Source: Actinomycetospora sp. TBRC 11914 (GTDB taxonomy: Bacteria; Actinomycetota; Actinomycetes; Mycobacteriales; Pseudonocardiaceae). From it: a stretch of DNA of 64,000 nucleotides. Made by a program: the position numbers and the translations under genes. The notes below the pieces were generated by a model, which saw only the letters and a program-made list of their open reading frames with translations, made no database searches and was not told where the DNA came from. Below are positions 55,706-63,578 of this stretch, in pieces (the stretch's first letter is position 1; every line of letters starts with the position of its first letter). The DNA is taken from assembly GCF_012933465.1 (NCBI RefSeq), contig NZ_JABBND010000017.1, positions 1 to 64,000 on the forward strand. The letters run 5' to 3'.

Positions 55706-57691
55706 TCAGTGCCGACGACGGGCGAGGTCGGCGAGCATCGCGTTGTAGGCGGCGAGCTCGCCGTCGCCGTCCCGGTCGGCGTGGCGGTCGTGCCGCGTGC
55801 CCTCCCGGTCGTCGTGGCGCGACCACTGCACGAGCAGCGCGATCACCACGGCGAGCAGCGGGACCTCGCCGGCCGCCCACGCGAGGCCGCCGCCGAGGCT
55901 CTGGTCCGCCAGGAGGTCGGGCACCCACGGCAGCGCGAGGTCGCCGAAGAATCGCTGCCCGATCACGGTGTCCGCCCCGAAGATGGCCACGCCGAAGAAC
56001 GCGTGGAAGGGCATCGAGGCGAGCAGCAGCGCGAGCCGCGCGACGTGCGGCAGCGTCCGCGGGGCCCGGTCCACCCCGATGACCAGCCAGAAGAACAGGT
56101 AGCCGGTCACCACGAAGTGCAGGTTCATCAGCTGGTGGGCCCAGTGGTAGGGCAGCGCCGCGCCGTAGAGCGGCGAGAGGTACAGCGCGTAGAAGGAGCC
56201 GACGAAGAGCACGAGCGCGACGACGGGGTGGGTCAGGAACCGCGACACCGGCGAGCCGAGCAGCGAGAGCAGCCAGGCGCGGGGCCCGTCGAGCGCCGAC
56301 CCGTCCTCGCCGGCGGGCGCCGGCGGCACCGCGCGCAGCGCGAGCGTCACCGGCCCGCCGAGCACGAGCAGGATCGGCACCAGCATCGAGAGCAGCATGT
56401 GGCTGCCCATGTGCACGCTGAACATCGCCATCGCGTACTCGCCGAGCCCGCTCGTCGTCGTCCACGCGGCCAGGGCGCAGCCGGCGAGCCAGGCGACGGT
56501 CCGTCCCGGCGGCCAGGTGTCGCCGCGCCGGCGCAGCCGCAGCACCCCCGCGACGTAGAGCCCGGCGAGCGCCACGCACACCACGTCGGCCAGCACGTTC
56601 ACCCGTCCCGGCCCGAGCAGTCCGAGCACGGTCGGCGGACCCGGCAGGTCGAACCCGAGCAGCGTCTCCTGCGCGGACGCCGGGCGCAGCAGCCCCGGGG
56701 GCAGCCCGCTCGCGGCCAGCCCCGTCGTGACCGCCGCGAGCCCCAGCGCCGTCACCGTCCACCCCACGGGCAGCCGCGGGAGCACCAGCGGCAGCGCGGC
56801 CGCGACGACCAGCACGAGCGTGGCGCCCGCGACCAGGCCGTAGAGCGTCGTCCACCCGCCGCGGACCAGGTACAGGTCCACGACGACGAGGCCGGCGAAC
56901 GCCGCCGGCGCGGCGACGCGGGCGACGTCCCGGGTCCGGCGCGCGACGACCTCGCCGTCGGGACGACGCCGGGCGCGGTGGCGGTCGAGCGCGACGGTGG
57001 TCCCGAACCAGGCGGCCAGCGCGACGGCGGTGAGGACCGCCGCGTCGGTGGCGATGTCGTGGCCCGCGCCGACGCTCGCGACGTGGCCGGTGGCGACGGG
57101 TGCGACGACGGCGAGCAGGGCGGGGACCAGCGCGCCCACCGCGGTCCGCCAGGAGAACGTGACCCGGCACATCACCGCGACGACGCCGGCGGCCACCGCG
57201 GCGACGAGGAAGCCCGCGGGCTCCTCGAGGGCGCCGACCGAGGCGAGGAAGGCTTCGGGGGTCCCGAGGACCCGCGCGTCACCGCCGGTCCCGACGACGA
57301 CCGTGAGCGGCACCGTGACCGAGGCGGCCAGTGCCCAGAGCGCGGCGGCGGTGCCGGCGCGGCGCACCGCGGCGTAGCCGTCGGCCGACAGGGCGCGGGC
57401 CCCGGTGCGGGAGGGGAGCACGCCGACGGCCGCGACGAGGCTCCCGAGCGTCAGGCCCGCCGCGAGGACGACGACGGCCCGGACCAGCGGTAGGGCCACC
57501 CGCAGCGCCGTCGCGGGGGCGCTGACGCCGAGGGCGCGGTAGGGCGCCTCGCCCCAGGCGCCGACGGTGAGGACGACGGCGACCACGGCGAGCGCCGTCG
57601 CGGCGAGCGCGACGACGACGCGCAGGGCGGCGCGCGGGGGTGCCGGGTCGGGCGCGGGCGCGCGGTCGAGCGGGGGAGCGGTGGTGCTCAC
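55706..57691 (-). CDS. CopD-CtaG fusion membrane protein
   Basis: A 661-residue membrane protein with about 16 helices. The N-terminal ~330 residues are a CopD-type copper-resistance domain (ATGHVASVGAGHDIATDAAVLTAVALAAWFG and VVVDLYLVRGGWTTLYG); the C-terminal half is a Caa3/CtaG domain with MFSVHMGSHMLLSMLVPILLVLGGPVTLALR and HWAHQLMNLHFVVTGYLFFW, keeping the His/Met residues missing from the CtaG at 28897. It is probably a copper-handling protein that feeds cytochrome oxidase. Its GTG (57691) overlaps the stop of the anti-sigma gene in GTGA. The His/Asp-rich tail ends in an acidic region. Confidence 0.88.
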   Translation of the reverse strand: MSTTAPPLDRAPAPDPAPPRAALRVVVALAATALAVVAVVLTVGAWGEAPYRALGVSAPATALRVALPLVRAVVVLAAGLTLGSLVAAVGVLPSRTGARALSADGYAAVRRAGTAAALWALAASVTVPLTVVVGTGGDARVLGTPEAFLASVGALEEPAGFLVAAVAAGVVAVMCRVTFSWRTAVGALVPALLAVVAPVATGHVASVGAGHDIATDAAVLTAVALAAWFGTTVALDRHRARRRPDGEVVARRTRDVARVAAPAAFAGLVVVDLYLVRGGWTTLYGLVAGATLVLVVAAALPLVLPRLPVGWTVTALGLAAVTTGLAASGLPPGLLRPASAQETLLGFDLPGPPTVLGLLGPGRVNVLADVVCVALAGLYVAGVLRLRRRGDTWPPGRTVAWLAGCALAAWTTTSGLGEYAMAMFSVHMGSHMLLSMLVPILLVLGGPVTLALRAVPPAPAGEDGSALDGPRAWLLSLLGSPVSRFLTHPVVALVLFVGSFYALYLSPLYGAALPYHWAHQLMNLHFVVTGYLFFWLVIGVDRAPRTLPHVARLALLLASMPFHAFFGVAIFGADTVIGQRFFGDLALPWVPDLLADQSLGGGLAWAAGEVPLLAVVIALLVQWSRHDDREGTRHDRHADRDGDGELAAYNAMLADLARRRH

Positions 57692-58521
57692 GCCACCTCC
57701 CGGCCCCGCCGGCGCTCGCGGGCCACCGGCCCGAGACCGTTCCGCCGCGGGGGCACCGGCCTCCCGGTCTCGGCCGGGGGCGTGTCGACGACGACGGCGT
57801 CGTCGGGGGTCCGCACCGCGCGCGGCGCCGGACCCGGGTCGTGGCGCGCGCGGCCGCGGGCGACCGCGACGGCGAGCACGAACCCGACGAGCAGCACCCC
57901 GTGGCTCGCCACCCGGTCGGGCTCGACCCGGCCCGCGGCGAGGTCGAGGCCGCTCAGGACGGCCAGCGCGACGATGAACACCCCGAGCACGGGGAGCAGG
58001 CCCGCGAGGTGGCGGGTCCACCAGGCGCCCGCCAGGAAGGCCGCGCCGAGTGCCAGGTTCCAGGCCGCGGTCTCGTGGCCCATGTGCGCCATGTCGGCGC
58101 CGCCGAGCATGGCCGAGCCGTCGCCGTGGCCGATGAGCCCGACGAGCGCCGCCACCCCCAGCAGGATCTGGACGACGCCGACCGCGGCGAGCGCCAGCCG
58201 CGCCGCCGCCCGCCGTCGGGAAGGCCGGGGCGCGGCCGGGAGCACCCGCGCGACGAGGTCGGGGCCCGCCTCGGCGGGGCCGGTCCGCGTGAGCCGGGTG
58301 ACGACGGCGGCCTGTTCGCGCCAGTGGGTGCAGGCCGGGCAGCCCGTCAGGTGGGCCGCGACGGCGTACCGCAGCGCCGGGTCGCCCTCGCCGTCGAGCT
58401 CGGCCGAGAGCTCCTCACGGCAGGCGGCACAGTCCAGGAGACCCATGCCGGTCAGGTCGTCCGGGAGGCCACGCCGGTTCCCGGCGAGGGGCACGACCCG
58501 GCGGGGGCGGTCAGGGTTCAC
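57688..58521 (-). CDS. Zinc-finger anti-sigma factor with membrane domain
   Basis: A 277-residue protein. The N-terminus carries DCAACREELSAELDGEGD and AVAAHLTGCPACTHW, a ZAS zinc finger (H57-x3-C61-x2-C64 with C34), followed by four or five hydrophobic helices with DMAHMGHETAAW in a loop, whose Met/His cluster could bind copper. The C-terminus is Pro/Arg-rich. It should sequester the SigC-like factor encoded just upstream; the genes overlap by 11 bases. GTG 58521 has GGGAGAGG upstream; ATG 58446 is an alternative that begins nearer the zinc finger. Confidence 0.85.
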   Translation of the reverse strand: MNPDRPRRVVPLAGNRRGLPDDLTGMGLLDCAACREELSAELDGEGDPALRYAVAAHLTGCPACTHWREQAAVVTRLTRTGPAEAGPDLVARVLPAAPRPSRRRAAARLALAAVGVVQILLGVAALVGLIGHGDGSAMLGGADMAHMGHETAAWNLALGAAFLAGAWWTRHLAGLLPVLGVFIVALAVLSGLDLAAGRVEPDRVASHGVLLVGFVLAVAVARGRARHDPGPAPRAVRTPDDAVVVDTPPAETGRPVPPRRNGLGPVARERRRGREVA

Positions 58522-59071
58522 GGGTCGCCGCCTCTCCCGCCGAGGGCTGCTCGAGGGCGTCCACCAGGTCGGCCCGGGCGCGGGCGACCCGCGAGCGGAT
58601 GGTGCCGACCGGGCAGCCCAGTACCTCGGCCGCCTCGGCGTAGCCGAGCCCGAGCAGCTGGGTGAGCACGAAGGCCTCGCGGCGGTCGGCGGTCAGCGCG
58701 TCCACGGCGAGGCGCAGCGCGATGCCCTCGGCCACGTCGCCGGACCGCACGACGCCGACCGGTTCGTCGGCGTCGGCGACCGGGGCGGGAGCCACGGGCC
58801 GCCGGGCGCGCCGCCGGAGGTGGTCGGCGGCGACGTGGCGGGCGATGGCCAGCAGCCAGGTGCGCGCCGGCGACTCGGCCCGGTAGCGGCGCAGGGCGCC
58901 GAAGGCCCGCTCGTAGGTCTCCTGGGCCAGGTCGGCGGCCGACCCGCGGTCGGCGAGGTGGGCGAGCAGGCGCCACACCTGCTGCTGGGTGAGCTCCACG
59001 AACCGTGCCGCGGCCGCCCGGTCACCGTCGCGGGCGGCCAGCGCCGCGGCGGTGATGACGGCGTCGTCCAT
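58511..59071 (-). CDS. sigC: ECF sigma factor, SigC-like
   Basis: A 186-residue ECF sigma factor. Region 2 is FVELTQQQVWRLLAHLADRGSAADLAQETYERAFGALRRYRAESPARTWLLAIARHVAADHLR, and region 4 is LTADRREAFVLTQLLGLGYAEAAEVLGCPVGTIRSRVARARADLVDAL. This is close by eye to Mycobacterium SigC, which as I recall is linked to copper acquisition. It is followed by its zinc-finger anti-sigma (11-base overlap) and by the CopD-CtaG fusion, an operon that fits copper control. The frame continues upstream to 59959 but ATG 59071 starts the conserved domain. Divergent from the DUF5134 gene. Confidence 0.87.
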   Translation of the reverse strand: MDDAVITAAALAARDGDRAAAARFVELTQQQVWRLLAHLADRGSAADLAQETYERAFGALRRYRAESPARTWLLAIARHVAADHLRRRARRPVAPAPVADADEPVGVVRSGDVAEGIALRLAVDALTADRREAFVLTQLLGLGYAEAAEVLGCPVGTIRSRVARARADLVDALEQPSAGEAATREP

Positions 59072-59296
59072 CGCCTGCCGATCCTCCGCTCCGCCGTCCG
59101 GTACGACGGTCTGTCGTGGACCAGTGTCCCCGTTCTCCGCGGCGGTGCACGACGGCGGGGTCGGGCGGTGGCCGCGCGTGTCCGCCCGGGTGCGGAAGAT
59201 GAGAGAACGCCCTCGGGGCTCCCGATCCGCGGCCCGGTGCTCGTACGGTCTCTCCGAGGCCCCGAGCTCCCCCGACGTCCCCTGGAGGCCCGGCGC

Positions 59297-60028
59297 ATGG
59301 TCGACGGCTGGTTCGGCATGACGGTGGCGACCGTCTTCGTGCTCACGACGCTGCTGTGCGCGGTCTCCCTGGCCGCGCACGGGCCGCGCCGCGGGCGCCG
59401 CATCGCCGCCGCCGAGGCGAACCACGTCGTCATGGGCGTGGCGATGGTGCTCATGGCGACGCCGGTGACGGCGGGTCTGGTGCCGGCCGCGCTCGGCGCG
59501 GCGGTGTTCGCGGCGGCGGGGGCCGGGTGGTTGGCCGTGCTCGTCGTCGCCCGGCGGCGCGGCGAGGCGCTGGGCTCGGCGATCGGCGTCGACCGCTGCA
59601 CCGCCCACCCGACGCACCTGGCGCTCGTCGACGCGTCGATGGTCGTGATGTACCTCGCGATGGCGCCGGCGGCCCCGGCTTCGTCGGCGACGCCGGAGAT
59701 GGCGATGCCCGGCATGGACATGACGGAGCACGCGACGCACGGCGCGCCGCCGGTCGGGCTGCTCGTGCTCGCGGCGATGCTCGCCCTCTACCTGGTGGCC
59801 CACGCGGTGGCGACCGTCGTCGTGGTCGCCCGCCGAACCCGCGCGGCGCAGGCGCCCGAGCCGGCCACCCTCGCCGTCGGGACCCCGGCGGGCACTGCGG
59901 GTGGTGCCGCCGTGGCCGAGGCGCCCGCCCTCCCGCGGGCCGTGTCCGTGCTCGCGCACGGCCCGGTGCAGCTCATCGGCCAGGCGGGGATGAGCCTGGC
60001 GATGGCCGTGATGCTCTGTCTCCTGTAG
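59297..60028 (+). CDS. DUF5134 membrane protein with Met/His-rich loop
   Basis: A 243-residue protein with six or seven helices. A loop near residues 135-150 reads EMAMPGMDMTEHATHG, a cluster of Met, His and Asp typical of copper-binding sequences; the rest contains LLCAVSLAAHGPRRG and AEANHVVMGVAMVLMATP, fitting the actinobacterial DUF5134 group. It is divergent from sigC, so the 225-base gap could hold a shared metal-regulated promoter. ATG 59297 follows GGAGG. Copper handling is an inference from the loop and context. A 28-base-pair terminator begins at its stop codon. Confidence 0.8.
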   Translation: MVDGWFGMTVATVFVLTTLLCAVSLAAHGPRRGRRIAAAEANHVVMGVAMVLMATPVTAGLVPAALGAAVFAAAGAGWLAVLVVARRRGEALGSAIGVDRCTAHPTHLALVDASMVVMYLAMAPAAPASSATPEMAMPGMDMTEHATHGAPPVGLLVLAAMLALYLVAHAVATVVVVARRTRAAQAPEPATLAVGTPAGTAGGAAVAEAPALPRAVSVLAHGPVQLIGQAGMSLAMAVMLCLL

Positions 60029-60100
60029 GTGGCCTCCGGCCTCGTGAGCAGAAAATGTCGGTATAGCGGCACTTTCTGCTCACGAGGCCGAAGGCCACCT
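60027..60100. terminator. Long hairpin terminator
   Basis: Arms of 28 bases (60027-60054 and 60073-60100) that match except for one C/T difference (a G-T-type or C-A mismatch), with an 18-base loop. The 5' arm starts inside the TAG stop of the DUF5134 gene. Very stable and without a T-run. Confidence 0.85.
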
Positions 60101-60316
60101 CGTTGGGCCATTCGGGAGAACCTGGCGGGTAACTCTCACCGTGCGTATTGATGGCGGTCCCCGCCACCAACGCTGCGTGCTGTGGTTGTGTGTCCCGGGT
60201 CGTGGGTCGGAGCCGCTGGCGGCGCCGTCGGGGCCCTCGTCGTGAACCGCGTCGGTGCAGGTGGATCGCAGAATTCGCCGGAGCCGACGCCTCACCGCGA
60301 CCCGGACGGAGAACCC

Positions 60317-61858
60317 ATGCGCACCCGGCTCGACCCGGTTCGATCGCGTTGCTCCATCAGCACGATGCTGGTGGCGGCATCAGCTCTCGTGGTTGCTCTG
60401 AGTGTCGGAGCGTGCGGCTCGGCCGCCCCGCCGCCCCCGCAGACCGTGCGCGTGGATCGGACGTCGGTCAGCACCGGGGTGGACTCGACGGGCTCCGTCT
60501 CCTCCGTCGGCTCGACCAACCTCGGCTTCCCCACCGGCGGGCAGCTGACCTCGGTGCGGGTGAAGGTGGGCGACCGGGTGACGGCCGGCGAGGTGCTCGC
60601 GACGATCGACGATGCCGCGGCCCGTCACGCGCTCCAGCAGGCGCGCGCCCAGCTCGCCGGCCAGCAGGCGCAGTACGACAAGGTCGCGGACAGCACCTCC
60701 GTGCAGGGCGCCCAGAACTCGGTCGACGCGGCGGCCTCGGTCGTCTCGGCGACCCAGCGGCAGGTCGACGCGACCCTCGCCGCCGACGACGCCGCGATCG
60801 CCGCCGCCGGACAGGCCGGGGCCGGCGGCGCGGGTGCCGGCAGCACCGGCGACGGGGACGCTGCGACCGGTGGCGGAACGGTCGTCGGGACGGTGGCCGG
60901 CGCGGCGTCGGGTGCGATGGGTGCCGCCTCCGCCGCGACGGGCGCCGCCACGGGCGCGGTGGGCGCCGCGACCGGTGCCGCCACCCAGCAGTCGGTCGCC
61001 CAGGCCCGCGCGAAGCGCCAGGCCGACGCCGCGGCCGGCCAGGTCCAGATCGCCAACGCCCGCCAGGGGCAGGTCACCGCGCAGAACGGCCTCGACTCGG
61101 CGAGCGCGGCGCGGCCCGACGACCTCGCCGCGGCACGGGCCGCCGTCGACGGCGCCCGGGCGCAGGTCGCCACCGCCCAGCAGAACCTGGCGAACACCAC
61201 CCTGCGGGCCCCGGCCGACGCCACCGTCACCGCCCTCAACGGCGTCGTCGGGGAGTTCATCGCGCCCAGCGCCGCCACCACCCCCGTCGCGCCGGGCACC
61301 GACGCCGCCATCCCCGGGGCCGCCCAGGCCGCGGGCGCGGCGGGAGCCGGCGCCGCCGCGGCCGCGGGGGGTGCCTCGCCGACACGGCCCGGCGGCACCC
61401 AGTTCCTGGTGCTGCAGAACCTCACGCAGTACGCGGTCGTCGTGCCCTTCCAGGAGATCGACGCCGAGAAGATCGCGCCGCAGCAGCACGTCGAGGTCTC
61501 CCTGGACGCCGTGCCGGACGGGACGCTCGACGGCACCGTGCTCGCGGTCGCGCCGTCGGGGACTGCGATCTCCGGCAGCATGGAGTACTACGTGACGGTC
61601 GGGCTGCCCGACGATCCCCGCCTCCACGACGGGCAATCGGCCCGCGCCACGGTGATCACGGCCGCCTCCGGCCCGACGATCAGCGTCCCGAACTCCGCGC
61701 TGCACCGGCAGGGCGGCGCGACCACGGTCACCGTCGTGACCCCGGACGGCCGGCAGGTGCCGACCCCGGTGACGACGGGTCTGGCCGGGCCCGACCGCAC
61801 CCAGATCACGAGCGGCCTCGCCGAGGGGCAGCAGGTCGTGGTCAGGGCGTCGGGGTGA
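60317..61858 (+). CDS. HlyD/RND-type membrane-fusion lipoprotein
   Basis: A 513-residue protein: a lipoprotein signal (LVAASALVVALSVGAC; lipid-bearing C33), a biotinyl-lipoyl half-motif (GQLTSVRVKVGDRVTAGEVLATID), an alpha-helical hairpin of ~200 residues with coiled-coil-like Ala/Gln repeats, the second half-motif (TTLRAPADATVTALNGVVGEF) and a beta-barrel (SMEYYVTVGLPDDPRLHDGQSARATVI). The hairpin contains a 60-residue Gly/Ala/Thr insert near 165-225, and another Ala/Gly insert sits near 320-355. It should link an exporter to the envelope, but no ABC or RND partner is encoded nearby. ATG 60317 follows GGAG. Confidence 0.85.
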   Translation: MRTRLDPVRSRCSISTMLVAASALVVALSVGACGSAAPPPPQTVRVDRTSVSTGVDSTGSVSSVGSTNLGFPTGGQLTSVRVKVGDRVTAGEVLATIDDAAARHALQQARAQLAGQQAQYDKVADSTSVQGAQNSVDAAASVVSATQRQVDATLAADDAAIAAAGQAGAGGAGAGSTGDGDAATGGGTVVGTVAGAASGAMGAASAATGAATGAVGAATGAATQQSVAQARAKRQADAAAGQVQIANARQGQVTAQNGLDSASAARPDDLAAARAAVDGARAQVATAQQNLANTTLRAPADATVTALNGVVGEFIAPSAATTPVAPGTDAAIPGAAQAAGAAGAGAAAAAGGASPTRPGGTQFLVLQNLTQYAVVVPFQEIDAEKIAPQQHVEVSLDAVPDGTLDGTVLAVAPSGTAISGSMEYYVTVGLPDDPRLHDGQSARATVITAASGPTISVPNSALHRQGGATTVTVVTPDGRQVPTPVTTGLAGPDRTQITSGLAEGQQVVVRASG

Positions 61859-62972
61859 ACCACCCCGACGGCGCGAGCGAGGTGCTGTCGACCCGCGGGG
61901 CGTAGAAGTCGTTGACGATCCGCGCGATGAGTTCGCGCCGGCTGCGCACGCCGACCTTCGCGAACACCTGCTTGAGGTGGTCCTGCACGGTGTAGGCGGA
62001 CAGGTGCAGCGAACGCGCGATGTCGGCGGTGTCGACGCCCTGGAGCACCAGCCCGACGACGTCGCGCTCCCGCCCGGTCAGCCCGTAGGCCGACACCACC
62101 AGCGGCACGATCTCCGGGGGACGGGCGTCGTCGATGGTCACGACGACGTCGCGCCCGGTGCCCGAGGCGTCGACGAGCAGGGACGCGTCCGCGACGACCC
62201 ACCGGCCGTCCTGGGCGCGCAGCCGGGCCCGCGGGTTGACCGAGCCCGGCGTCGTCGCGCTGCGCCGCGCGGCCGCGACGAGGCAGTCGACGACGTGGGG
62301 CAGCGGGCCCGCGTCGAGCCGGTCGCAGCCGAGGGCGGCCAGGCGGGCGGCCGCCCCGGCGTTGGCCTGCCGCAGCTCCCCGTCGGTCCCGACGACGAGC
62401 ACAGCCGGTCCGCTCGGGCCGAGCGCCTCGCCCTGCGTGGCCATCCCGGTGACGATGCCGGCGCGCAGGCCCCGGGCGAAGGCGGGCGCCACCGACGCCA
62501 CGAACTCCTGCTCGGCGGCGGTGAACGTCCGCGTCCCGTCGTGGAAGAGGGCCAGGCCGCCCCAGGTCGCGTCGTCGATCCGCAGCGTCGCGCGCAGCTC
62601 GTCGGTGTAGTCCCAGACGGGCGCGAACAGCTCGGTGTAGCGGCGGGAGCGGCCGACGTCCCCGCTGGTCGTCGTCGCCAGGCCGACCACGCGGGTCCCC
62701 GCGGCGGTGAGCGAGCGGAAGTCGTAGAGGTCGTCGGCGACGTACTCGTGGAAGGCCCACTCGGCGTCGTGATCGTCGTCGAGGGCCCCGGTCTTCACCG
62801 TCGAGGTGACGATGTGGGTGGCCGGGTCCATCGTCGCGAGGCACGCCGACGCGAACGGCATGCCCTGGCGGAGCACCTCGAGAGCGGTGTTCCCGAAGGT
62901 CCGCCAGTCGAGCCCCGCGCCCGCGAGCCCGTCGAGCTGTGCGCGGACGCGATCGGCGGTCATTCCCCCCAT
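61842..62972 (-). CDS. LuxR-family regulator with GAF/PAS-like sensor region
   Basis: A 376-residue regulator. Residues ~20-170 resemble a GAF-like sensor (FASACLATMDPATHIVTSTVKTG, then LRATLRIDDATWGGLALFHDGTRTFTAAEQEFVASVAPAFA), ~190-275 a PAS-like region, and 300-350 the LuxR HTH (YGLTGRERDVVGLVLQGVDTADIARSLHLSAYTVQDHLKQVFAKVG). It probably senses a small ligand and activates transcription. It starts at ATG 62972, with ATGs at codons 1 and 4. It overlaps the 3' end of the HlyD gene by 17 bases and is divergent from the RidA gene, a plausible target. Confidence 0.87.
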   Translation of the reverse strand: MGGMTADRVRAQLDGLAGAGLDWRTFGNTALEVLRQGMPFASACLATMDPATHIVTSTVKTGALDDDHDAEWAFHEYVADDLYDFRSLTAAGTRVVGLATTTSGDVGRSRRYTELFAPVWDYTDELRATLRIDDATWGGLALFHDGTRTFTAAEQEFVASVAPAFARGLRAGIVTGMATQGEALGPSGPAVLVVGTDGELRQANAGAAARLAALGCDRLDAGPLPHVVDCLVAAARRSATTPGSVNPRARLRAQDGRWVVADASLLVDASGTGRDVVVTIDDARPPEIVPLVVSAYGLTGRERDVVGLVLQGVDTADIARSLHLSAYTVQDHLKQVFAKVGVRSRRELIARIVNDFYAPRVDSTSLAPSGWFTPTP

Positions 62973-63086
62973 GTGACGCAGAGTAGATCACCCTGCTCTG
63001 ATCGGGTACCCCCAGAAATCTGGGGCACGGAGTCCCCAGATCGCTGGGATGGGCCGCCGGCGTCGGGGCGCGCAGGCTTCTCCCCC

Positions 63087-63500
63087 ATGACGAACACCGA
63101 AGTCAACGCCCCGGTCCGCATCAACCCGACCACGTGGAACCTCGGCTTCCACTACGACCAGGCCCAGCTCCGCCCCGCCCCGAGCCAGCTACTCACCGTG
63201 GCAGGCCAGGGACCGATCGACGCCGACGGCGCCTTCCTGCACGCCGGCGACGTCGCCGCCCAGATGGCCCTCGCCGTCGCCAACGTCGAGGACCTCCTCG
63301 CCCGCGGCGGCATGGACCTGCGCGACGTGCTGCGGCTGACGATCTACGTCACCGACATGGACGCCGCCCTCGGCGCCTACGGCTCGCTCGTCGAGCGGCT
63401 CGCCGCCCTCGGCGCCACCCCGCCGGCGACGCTCGTCGAGGTCCGCCGCCTCGCGATCCCCGGCATGGCCGTCGAGATCGACGCCACCGCCGGCCGATGA
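63087..63500 (+). CDS. RidA/YjgF-family protein
   Basis: A 137-residue YjgF/YER057c/UK114 protein: QLLTVAGQGPIDADGAFLHAGDVAAQMALAVANVEDLLARGGMDLRDVLRLTIYVTDMD and PATLVEVRRLAIPGMAVEIDATA are standard. The Arg that contacts the substrate carboxylate in deaminating RidA is in VRRLAIPG, so imine/enamine deamination is possible, though many relatives only bind small molecules. ATG 63087 is clear. It lies 78 bases before the FAD-oxidase gene on the same strand and may act in the same pathway. Confidence 0.87.
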   Translation: MTNTEVNAPVRINPTTWNLGFHYDQAQLRPAPSQLLTVAGQGPIDADGAFLHAGDVAAQMALAVANVEDLLARGGMDLRDVLRLTIYVTDMDAALGAYGSLVERLAALGATPPATLVEVRRLAIPGMAVEIDATAGR

Positions 63501-63578
63501 GCCCCGCTCCCGTGCGGGAGCTCCCGCCCGGGAGCCGTCCGCACTCCCCCGCCACCCCCACCCGCAAGGAGACCCGCC

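Noticed and set aside
54791-57493. A 900-codon plus-strand open frame
   Set aside because: It runs antisense to the DsbA-like and CopD-CtaG genes, and its translation is His/Arg/Gln/Pro-rich low complexity, so it is a shadow.
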